DNA of 11,723 nt from Actinomycetota bacterium (lineage in GTDB: Bacteria; Actinomycetota; Actinomycetes; Nanopelagicales; Nanopelagicaceae). This document shows, piece by piece, positions 5,680-11,723 of the stretch. The notes beneath the pieces are model-generated. The model was not told where the DNA came from, ran no database searches, and was given only the letters and a program-made list of their open reading frames with translations. The translations under genes and the position numbers were made by a program. The stretch lies in contig SYAM01000081.1 of assembly GCA_005787645.1 (NCBI GenBank), forward strand, positions 1 through 11,723. The letters are read 5' to 3'. Every line of letters starts with the position of its first letter. Position 1 is the stretch's first letter.

Positions 5680-5734
5680 CAACCTGTTTTCTCTCGGGCT
5701 CAACGAATATGAGTGGAATAACGAGAGGAGAAAC

Positions 5735-6364
5735 ATGGCAAAGACCGATAAGTCGGCAGTTATTGCAGAGCTCACGGAAGATTTTCGTGGCGCTGGTGCG
5801 ACGATTGTTACCGAATATCGCGGACTCTCCGTCACTTCCATGAAGGCACTTCGTCGTTCTCTTGGCGGAAGTACTAAGTACTCCGTTGCAAAGAACACAT
5901 TGATGCGTATTGCTGCTAAGAATGCTGGCGTAGAAATCTCTGATGATTTACTCAAGGGACCATCTGCAGTCGCATTCATCAAGGGTGATCCAATCGATGC
6001 AGCAAAGAGCCTTCGCGACTTCGCCACAGAGAATCCATCTCTTGTCATCAAGGGTGGAATCTACGAAGGCAAGTTGGTAACTACTGAAGAAATCATGAAG
6101 CTTGCAAACCTAGAGTCCCGCGAGGTGCTCTTGGCAAAGCTTGCTGGTGCAATGAAGGGTTCACTTGCAAAGGCTGCACGAGTATTCGACGCGCTCCGAA
6201 TCAAGTTAGAAGCTGGGGCACCAGAAGCTGCACAAGCGCCAGAAGCGCCTGCTGCAGTAGTTGAGAAGTCTTCAGAAGAAGAAGCCGGAGATGCAGGAGC
6301 TCCAGCATCAGAGCCAGAAGTGGCAGCAGCTGCAGAAACAGTTGAATCAGGAACACAGGAATAA
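5735..6364 (+). CDS. rplJ: 50S ribosomal protein L10
   Basis: L10 anchors the L7/L12 dimers to the ribosome and is the usual autogenous repressor of its operon. The N-terminal domain is typical: MAKTDKSAVIAELTEDFRG, the TEYRGLSVTSMKALRRSL helix region at 26-43, YSVAKNTLMRIAAK at 49-62, and GPSAVAFIKGDP at 75-86. The long L12-binding helix region (about 130-161) follows. The protein is 209 residues, against roughly 165-180 for most bacteria. The extra 48 residues (162-209) are a low-complexity acidic Ala/Glu/Pro tail. The ribosome site GAGAGGAG with short spacing to the ATG is one of the strongest in the window. rplL follows after 32 bases. Confidence 0.97.
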   Translation: MAKTDKSAVIAELTEDFRGAGATIVTEYRGLSVTSMKALRRSLGGSTKYSVAKNTLMRIAAKNAGVEISDDLLKGPSAVAFIKGDPIDAAKSLRDFATENPSLVIKGGIYEGKLVTTEEIMKLANLESREVLLAKLAGAMKGSLAKAARVFDALRIKLEAGAPEAAQAPEAPAAVVEKSSEEEAGDAGAPASEPEVAAAAETVESGTQE

Positions 6365-6396
6365 GAGAGATCTAGGAAGAACCAAGGAGAAATATC

Positions 6397-6777
6397 ATGG
6401 CAAAACTTTCAACCGAAGATTTATTGTCACAGTTCAAGGACATGAGCCTTGTTGAGCTCAGCGACTTCGTTAAGGCTTTCGAGACTGAATTCGATGTCAC
6501 TGCTGCTGCACCTGTTGCAGTTGCTGCTGCTGGCGGAGCTGGTGCTCCTGCTGCTGCAGAAGCTCAGGATGAGTTCACGCTCGTACTCGAAGAAGCTGGC
6601 GCACAGAAGATCGCCGTCATCAAAGAGGTTCGTACCTTCACCGGTCTTGGTCTCAAAGAGGCTAAGGATCTCGTTGATGGCGCACCATCTACCGTTTTGG
6701 AGAAGGCCAACAAGGAGACTGCCGACAAGGCGAAGGCAGCATTCGAGGCCGCCGGCGCGAAGGTCACCGTCAAGTAG
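6397..6777 (+). CDS. rplL: 50S ribosomal protein L7/L12
   Basis: L7/L12 forms the flexible stalk that recruits and activates translation GTPases (EF-Tu, EF-G, IF2, RF3). Its 126 residues split into the dimerising helical N-terminus (1-33, LSTEDLLSQFKDMSLVELSD), an Ala/Gly/Pro-rich hinge (about 35-56), and the globular C-terminal domain (58-126). That domain contains KIAVIKEVRTFTGLGLKEAK and DLVDGAPSTV, the factor-binding face. AAGGAG lies 7-8 bases before the ATG. Multiple copies per ribosome are needed, and the strong terminator just downstream fits production in excess of RpoB and RpoC. Confidence 0.98.
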   Translation: MAKLSTEDLLSQFKDMSLVELSDFVKAFETEFDVTAAAPVAVAAAGGAGAPAAAEAQDEFTLVLEEAGAQKIAVIKEVRTFTGLGLKEAKDLVDGAPSTVLEKANKETADKAKAAFEAAGAKVTVK

Positions 6778-6781
6778 TTAC

Positions 6782-6798
6782 GGCTCAACCAGAGAGCC
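6782..6798 (+). other. Small hairpin after rplL
   Basis: GGCTC (6782-6786) pairs with GAGCC (6794-6798) around AACCAGA, beginning 5 bases after the rplL stop and just before the terminator. It could stabilise the 3' end of the rplL message or assist the terminator. Structure seen; role inferred. Confidence 0.35.
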
Positions 6799-6803
6799 AC
6801 TTG

Positions 6804-6853
6804 GGGAGCGGGTTCGGCTGAGGGAGACCTCAATTGGACACGCTCCCTTTTTT
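6804..6853 (+). terminator. Intrinsic terminator/attenuator between rplL and rpoB
   Basis: GGGAGCG (6804-6810) pairs with CGCTCCC (6841-6847) and is followed at once by six Ts (6848-6853). Inside the 30-base loop, TGAGG (6819-6823) and CCTCA (6828-6832) pair around a GAGA tetraloop of the GNRA type. An rplL-rpoB attenuator is well known in E. coli, where part of the transcription stops there so that ribosomal stalk proteins exceed polymerase subunits. The same role is inferred here. Confidence 0.8.
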
Positions 6854-6884
6854 CAACGTAAAATCCTTTCAATCCCAATTTTCG

Positions 6885-6912
6885 AGGTCTTCGCATATAG
6901 CGGTGGCGACCT
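6885..6912 (+). other. Hairpin in the rpoB leader
   Basis: AGGTC (6885-6889) pairs with GACCT (6908-6912). Inside, CGC (6892-6894) pairs with GCG (6900-6902) around ATATA. It lies about 55 bases before the rpoB start. I found no convincing promoter between the terminator and rpoB, so this may be part of a readthrough leader. Weak evidence. Confidence 0.25.
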
Positions 6913-6967
6913 TCTATTTTCGCTGGGTTTGTAAGTTAACTCATCTGCGAGTACGGAAGGACCGTCG

Positions 6968-9900
6968 TTGAAAAACAAATCCCAATCTCCACATGCCCCA
7001 CACCGTCTCTCTTTTGCCAAGATTCGTGAACCGCTAGAGGTTCCGAATCTTCTTGCTTTGCAGTTAGAGAGTATGGACTGGCTACTTGGCAACGATGCAT
7101 GGCGCGCCCGAATCACGAATAGCGCTTCGACCAACACCACTCGTGGTGAACTGCCTAATCAATCTGGTCTTGAGGAGATCTTCGAAGAGATCTCACCTAT
7201 TGAAGACTTCCAAGGATCGATGAGTCTCTCCTTCCGAGACCATCGCTTCGAACCTCCGAAGTATTCAATTGAAGAGTGCAAAGAGCGTGACATCACCTAC
7301 AGCGCTCCACTATTCGTAACCGCGGAGTTCATGAACAACGTCACTGGAGAAATCAAGAGCCAAACTGTTTTCATGGGTGAGTTCCCTCTCATGACTACTC
7401 GTGGAACTTTCATCATCAACGGTACGGAGCGCGTTGTCGTATCTCAGATTGTCCGTTCGCCTGGAGTCTATTTCGAGAAAGCTGATCCCGAGAAGAATGC
7501 CGACAAGGACACTCTCATAGGAAAGATCATTCCTAGTCGAGGCGCTTGGTTGGAATTTGAAATCGACAAGAAGGAAATGGTCGGTGTTCGCATCGATCGT
7601 AAACGTAAGATTCCAGTAACAGTCTTTCTTAAAGCTCTTGGGTGGGATGCAGCTCAGATTCGCGAACACTTCGGTGAATACGAGTCTATGGTTGCTACTC
7701 TCGAGAAAGATCACACCGTTACACAAGATGATGCGTTACTCGATATCTATCGCAAGCTTCGCCCTGGTGAGCCACCAACGCGTGAAGCAGCACAGACGCT
7801 CATTGAGAATCTTTACTTCAATTCGAAGCGATATGACCTAGCAAAGGTTGGTCGATTTAAGATCAATAAGAAGCTAGGTACTGACCTTGATCTACGTAAG
7901 GGTCTCTTGACGATCGAAGATATCGTCTGGGCAATCAAGTACTTAGTGAAAATGCATGCTGGTGAATTGGTTATGGATTCAGTCCGTGGCCAAGTTCGTA
8001 TCGAGACTGACGATATCGATCACTTTGGTAACCGCCGCCTCCGCACCGTCGGTGAACTCATCCAAAATCAGGTCCGGACTGGACTTTCTCGCATGGAGCG
8101 CGTCGTTCGCGAGCGAATGACCACTCAAGATGTCGAAGCAATCACGCCACAGACTCTTATTAACATCCGTCCAATCACAGCGAGCATCAAGGAGTTCTTC
8201 GGAACATCCCAACTCTCGCAGTTCATGGATCAGACCAATCCACTCTCAGGCCTTACCCACAAGCGTCGCCTCTCCGCCCTTGGACCTGGCGGTCTCTCGC
8301 GAGAGCGAGCTGGATTCGAAGTTCGTGACGTGCACCCTTCGCACTACGGACGTATGTGTCCGATCGAAACTCCTGAAGGACCAAACATCGGTCTGATTGG
8401 TTCCTTGGCAACTTTCGGACGCATTACGCCATTTGGATTTATCGAGACGCCATATCGCAAGGTCAACAAAGGGAAAGTAACCGATCACATCGATTACCTA
8501 ACTGCTGATGAAGAGGATGAGCACATCATCGCCCAGGCGAATGCTCCGCTTACCGATACCAATCACTTTGCTGAGCCACGCGTACTCGTACGTCGTAAAG
8601 GTGGAGAAGTGGAATACATCCCTGCAGAAGATGTCGACTACATGGACGTCTCTCCACGACAAATGGTCTCTGCTGCAACTGCGATGATTCCATTCCTTGA
8701 GCACGATGATGCAAACCGTGCGCTGATGGGTTCGAACATGATGCGTCAAGCAGTTCCACTCCTACGTGCCGAAGCGCCACTAGTTGGAACGGGCATGGAG
8801 TTCCGCGCCGCAGTCGATGCTGGCGATGTAATTGTGAGTGAGAAGGCTGGTGCTGTAACGGAAGTCAGCGCTGATGAAATCAAGGTTAGCCACGATGATG
8901 GCACTTCAAAGACCTATTACCTTTCGAAATTCCGTCGCTCAAATCAAGGTACCTGCTACAACCACAAACCGGTTGTCGCTCAAGGTGCCCGAGTTGAATC
9001 TGGAGATGTTCTTGCTGATGGACCAAGCACCGATCTTGGTGAATTGGCGCTCGGAAAGAATCTTCTTGTGGCCTTCATGCCATGGGAAGGTCATAACTAT
9101 GAAGATGCAATTATCTTGAGCCAACGCTTGGTGCAAGATGACGTGCTCTCCTCAATTCATATCGAAGAGTATGAAGTAGATGCTCGCGACACCAAGCTTG
9201 GTGCTGAAGAGATCACGCGGGATATTCCGAATGTGAGCGAAGAAGTCCTTGCTGATCTTGATGAGATGGGAATCATCCGCGTTGGTGCAGATGTAGTTCC
9301 CGGCGACATTCTCGTCGGAAAAGTCACGCCAAAGGGTGAAACCGAATTGACACCTGAAGAGCGCCTCCTTCGAGCAATCTTTGGCGAGAAGGCTCGTGAA
9401 GTTCGCGATACCTCGCTAAAAGTTCCTCATGGCGAGGGCGGGAAAGTCATTGGCGTTAAAGTCTTCGAAAGCGAAGAGGGATATGAATTGCCATCTGGTG
9501 TGAACCAGTTGGTTCGTGTCTATGTCGCACAGAAGCGAAAGATTCAAGATGGAGACAAACTTGCAGGACGCCACGGTAATAAGGGCGTCATTGCAAAGAT
9601 TCTTCCTGTTGAAGATATGCCGTTCCTGGAAGATGGCACGGCAGTTGATGTTGTCCTCAACCCACTCGGCGTTCCTGGACGTATGAATGTTGGTCAGGTA
9701 CTTGAGACGCACCTTGGCTGGGTTGCAAAACAAGGGTGGCAGGTCGAAGGTGACGATGCCTCATGGAAGAAGAACTTAAAGTCAATTGGAGCACAGGCCG
9801 GAAAGCCAGGAACTCGTGTTGCTACTCCAGTCTTTGATGGAGCGCGCGAAAATGAGATCACCGGACTTCTAGGTTCCACAATGCCAAACCGCGATGGAAA

Positions 9901-10435
9901 TCGAATGGTTGGCGAGAGCGGCAAAGCTCGACTCTTTGATGGTCGAAGTGGTGAGCCTTATCGCGATCCAATCTCCGTTGGTTACATGTACATCTTGAAG
10001 TTGCTCCACTTGGTCGACGACAATATCCATGCACGCTCCACTGGTCCGTACTCAATGATTACGCAGCAGCCACTTGGTGGAAATGCGCAATTCGGTGGAC
10101 AGCGATTTGGTGAGATGGAGGTATGGGCGCTTGAGGCATATGGCGCTGCTTATACTCTTCAAGAGCTTCTCACTATCAAGTCTGATGATGTGCTCGGACG
10201 CGTCAAGGTCTATGAAGCAATCGTGAAGGGTGAAAATATCCCTGAACCAGGCATCCCAGAATCATTCAAGGTGCTTATAAAGGAGATGCAATCACTCTGT
10301 CTCAATGTTGAAGTTCTCTCATCTGACGGCGCTGCTATCGAGATGAAGGATACTGACGAAGAAGTGTTCCGTACCGCAGAAGAGCTCGGAATCAACCTCT
10401 CACGGGTTGAGCCAAGCAGCGTCGAAGAGATCTAG
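6968..10435 (+). CDS. rpoB: DNA-directed RNA polymerase subunit beta
   Basis: RpoB forms one jaw of RNA polymerase and part of the catalytic cleft. The 1155 residues span the family: FAKIREPLEVPNLLALQLES at the N-terminus; the rifampicin pocket at about 412-438 (TSQLSQFMDQTNPLS, THKRRLSALGPGG); PWEGHNYEDAI at 705-715 with Glu712 and Asp713; GDKLAGRHGNKGV at 862-874 with Lys864 and Lys872 near the active centre; and the C-terminal LQELLTIKSDDVLGR, which joins the beta-prime clamp. The start is TTG at 6968, supported by AAGGA (6957-6961) six bases upstream and by alignment of the N-terminus with actinobacterial RpoB. At rifampicin-pocket positions D421, H431 and S436 (E. coli 516, 526, 531) the sensitive residues are present. 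rpoC starts 14 bases later. Confidence 0.98.
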   Translation: MKNKSQSPHAPHRLSFAKIREPLEVPNLLALQLESMDWLLGNDAWRARITNSASTNTTRGELPNQSGLEEIFEEISPIEDFQGSMSLSFRDHRFEPPKYSIEECKERDITYSAPLFVTAEFMNNVTGEIKSQTVFMGEFPLMTTRGTFIINGTERVVVSQIVRSPGVYFEKADPEKNADKDTLIGKIIPSRGAWLEFEIDKKEMVGVRIDRKRKIPVTVFLKALGWDAAQIREHFGEYESMVATLEKDHTVTQDDALLDIYRKLRPGEPPTREAAQTLIENLYFNSKRYDLAKVGRFKINKKLGTDLDLRKGLLTIEDIVWAIKYLVKMHAGELVMDSVRGQVRIETDDIDHFGNRRLRTVGELIQNQVRTGLSRMERVVRERMTTQDVEAITPQTLINIRPITASIKEFFGTSQLSQFMDQTNPLSGLTHKRRLSALGPGGLSRERAGFEVRDVHPSHYGRMCPIETPEGPNIGLIGSLATFGRITPFGFIETPYRKVNKGKVTDHIDYLTADEEDEHIIAQANAPLTDTNHFAEPRVLVRRKGGEVEYIPAEDVDYMDVSPRQMVSAATAMIPFLEHDDANRALMGSNMMRQAVPLLRAEAPLVGTGMEFRAAVDAGDVIVSEKAGAVTEVSADEIKVSHDDGTSKTYYLSKFRRSNQGTCYNHKPVVAQGARVESGDVLADGPSTDLGELALGKNLLVAFMPWEGHNYEDAIILSQRLVQDDVLSSIHIEEYEVDARDTKLGAEEITRDIPNVSEEVLADLDEMGIIRVGADVVPGDILVGKVTPKGETELTPEERLLRAIFGEKAREVRDTSLKVPHGEGGKVIGVKVFESEEGYELPSGVNQLVRVYVAQKRKIQDGDKLAGRHGNKGVIAKILPVEDMPFLEDGTAVDVVLNPLGVPGRMNVGQVLETHLGWVAKQGWQVEGDDASWKKNLKSIGAQAGKPGTRVATPVFDGARENEITGLLGSTMPNRDGNRMVGESGKARLFDGRSGEPYRDPISVGYMYILKLLHLVDDNIHARSTGPYSMITQQPLGGNAQFGGQRFGEMEVWALEAYGAAYTLQELLTIKSDDVLGRVKVYEAIVKGENIPEPGIPESFKVLIKEMQSLCLNVEVLSSDGAAIEMKDTDEEVFRTAEELGINLSRVEPSSVEEI

Positions 10436-10449
10436 GAGAGGCGATACCT

Positions 10450-11723
10450 ATGTTGGATGTCAACTTTTTTGATGAGTTGAAGATTGGTCTTGCTTCTGCC
10501 GAACATATTCGTACCTGGTCACATGGCGAGGTAAAGAAGCCCGAGACTATTAATTACCGGACGCTCAAGCCCGAGAAGGATGGTCTTTTCGACGAGAAGA
10601 TCTTCGGTCCAACTCGAGATTGGGAATGTTATTGCGGCAAGTACAAGCGAGTACGCTTCAAAGGCATCGTTTGCGAACGTTGTGGTGTAGAAGTTACTCG
10701 CGCCAAAGTTCGACGCGAACGTATGGGCCATATCGAGCTCGCCGCTCCAGTAACCCACATCTGGTACTTCAAGGGAGTGCCAAGTCGCCTTGGTTATCTT
10801 CTCGATCTAGCGCCAAAGGATCTCGAGAAGGTCATCTACTTTGCTGCATACATGATCACCGAGGTTGATGCCGAGGCTCGTCATGAGGATTTCGAGCAAA
10901 ATCAGAAGAAGATTGCATCTGATAGGAAGAAGATCGAAACCAAGCGCGATCTAGATATCGACGCTCGCCAAAAGAAACTTGAAGCAGACCTTGCCTCTCT
11001 AGAAGATGAGGGTGCAAAGTCCGATATTCGTCGTAAGGTGCGCGAGCAAGCAGAGCGCGAAATCAAGCAGCTGCGCGATCGTTCACAACGTGAGCTCGAT
11101 CGTTTAGAAGAGGTCTGGGAGCGTTTTAAAAACCTCAAAGTCCAAGATCTCGAAGGTGACGAGCAGCTCTATCGTGAGATGCGCGATCGCTTTGGTATGT
11201 ACTTCAAGGGTTCGATGGGTGCGGCCGCTATCAAACGTCGCCTCGAGACTTTTGACCTCAAAGAAGAGGCAGCAAACCTTCGCCAAATCATCGCGACAGG
11301 TAAGGGACAGAAGAAGACGCGTGCGCTCAAGCGACTACGTGTGGTCTCGTCATTCCTCAACACCTCTAATTCTCCATCATCGATGGTCCTAGATGCGGTT
11401 CCGGTTATCCCACCAGATCTCCGTCCGATGGTTCAACTCGATGGCGGTCGCTTTGCTACCTCAGATCTCAACGATCTCTATCGCCGCGTCATTAATCGAA
11501 ATAATCGCTTGAAGCGTCTTGCTGATCTTGGCGCTCCTGAGATCATCGTGAACAATGAAAAGCGTATGTTGCAAGAGGCTGTCGATGCGCTCTTTGATAA
11601 TGGTCGTCGTGGACGTCCAGTAACTGGTCCAGGAAATCGTTCGCTAAAGTCACTCACAGACATTCTCAATGGCAAGCAGGGTCGATTACGTCAGAACCAT
11701 ATAGGTAAGCGCGTTGATTACAC
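10450..11723 (+). CDS. rpoC: DNA-directed RNA polymerase subunit beta-prime, first 424 codons (3' truncated by window)
   Basis: The frame is open from the ATG at 10450 to the window end. It begins LDVNFFDELKIGLAS, then SHGEVKKPETINYRTLKPEK. The N-terminal zinc site is intact: Cys60, Cys62, Cys75 and Cys78 in ECYCGKYK and VCERCG. Residues about 138-229 form a long charged coiled coil rich in Lys, Glu, Arg and Asp, matching the lineage-specific insertion of actinobacterial beta-prime. The clamp region resumes with DRFGMYFKGSMGAAAIKRRL, and VIPPDLRPMVQLDGGRFATS and YRRVINRNNRLKRL lead toward the catalytic core. The NADFDGD magnesium motif lies beyond the window. GGAGAGG 8 bases before the ATG is a good ribosome site. 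It is cotranscribed with rpoB across a 14-base gap. Confidence 0.98.
   Translation, partial: MLDVNFFDELKIGLASAEHIRTWSHGEVKKPETINYRTLKPEKDGLFDEKIFGPTRDWECYCGKYKRVRFKGIVCERCGVEVTRAKVRRERMGHIELAAPVTHIWYFKGVPSRLGYLLDLAPKDLEKVIYFAAYMITEVDAEARHEDFEQNQKKIASDRKKIETKRDLDIDARQKKLEADLASLEDEGAKSDIRRKVREQAEREIKQLRDRSQRELDRLEEVWERFKNLKVQDLEGDEQLYREMRDRFGMYFKGSMGAAAIKRRLETFDLKEEAANLRQIIATGKGQKKTRALKRLRVVSSFLNTSNSPSSMVLDAVPVIPPDLRPMVQLDGGRFATSDLNDLYRRVINRNNRLKRLADLGAPEIIVNNEKRMLQEAVDALFDNGRRGRPVTGPGNRSLKSLTDILNGKQGRLRQNHIGKRVDY

Noticed and set aside
5632..6051. 139-residue minus-strand frame over the rplJ leader and rplJ
   Set aside because: It is antisense to a conserved gene and to the leader hairpins, with no ribosome site or recognisable family.
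6508..6570. GCTGCTGC-type repeats in rplL as a possible microsatellite
   Set aside because: They encode the normal Ala-rich hinge of L7/L12, so the repeat follows from protein composition.
6449..6934. 161-residue open frame on the plus strand across rplL
   Set aside because: It is the +1 shadow of rplL, with Leu and Arg/Pro runs caused by the Ala-rich hinge codons, and it runs through the terminator.
7310..7726. 138-residue minus-strand frame inside rpoB
   Set aside because: Antisense shadow of the conserved rpoB reading frame; no recognisable domain.
8201..8281. Possible rifampicin-resistance changes in the RpoB pocket
   Set aside because: Residues matching E. coli 516, 526 and 531 are Asp, His and Ser, the sensitive forms; other differences look like normal lineage variation.

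Overview
This window is a core-genome stretch from an actinobacterium. The order maoC-like, glycosyltransferase, murB, aspC (reversed), tRNA-Trp(CCA), secE, nusG, rplK, rplA, rplJ, rplL, rpoB, rpoC is the conserved actinobacterial secE-rpoBC neighbourhood. RpoC also carries the long coiled-coil insertion near its N-terminus that marks actinobacterial beta-prime subunits. Base composition looks close to half G+C, well below that of most Streptomyces or Mycobacterium, and the spacers are short. This would fit a streamlined freshwater lineage such as the Nanopelagicales (acI group). That placement is inference from style, not from a phylogeny.

Layout. (1) Positions 1-1780, plus strand: the last 22 codons of a probable MaoC/HadB-type dehydratase, a GT2-like glycosyltransferase that overlaps it by 4 bases, then murB 9 bases later. 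(2) Positions 1770-2978, minus strand: a class I aminotransferase (aspC type) that overlaps the end of murB tail to tail. (3) Positions 2979-3115: a divergent control region with probable overlapping promoters. (4) Positions 3116-4667, plus strand: tRNA-Trp, secE, nusG and rplK. (5) Positions 4668-5482: an rplK-rplA spacer that folds into an L1-site-like element, then rplA. (6) Positions 5483-5734: a 252-base structured leader with an L10-leader-like three-way junction, a candidate antiterminator and a terminator-like hairpin with a U-rich tail. (7) Positions 5735-6777: rplJ and rplL. (8) Positions 6778-6967: a spacer with a strong intrinsic terminator. (9) Positions 6968-11723: rpoB, with a TTG start, and the first 424 codons of rpoC, cut by the window end.

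How the genes work together. The right three quarters makes the protein export channel subunit SecE, the elongation factor NusG, the ribosomal L11/L1 and L10/L12 stalks, and the two largest RNA polymerase subunits. Spacers at rplK-rplA, rplA-rplJ and rplL-rpoB carry RNA structures of the kind used to balance ribosomal protein and polymerase output. The left part contributes to cell-wall precursor synthesis (MurB) and amino-acid metabolism (AspC).

I see no mobile element, CRISPR array, phage gene or clearly new system. The interesting material is regulatory and lies in the spacers. No gap without a gene exceeds 300 bases.
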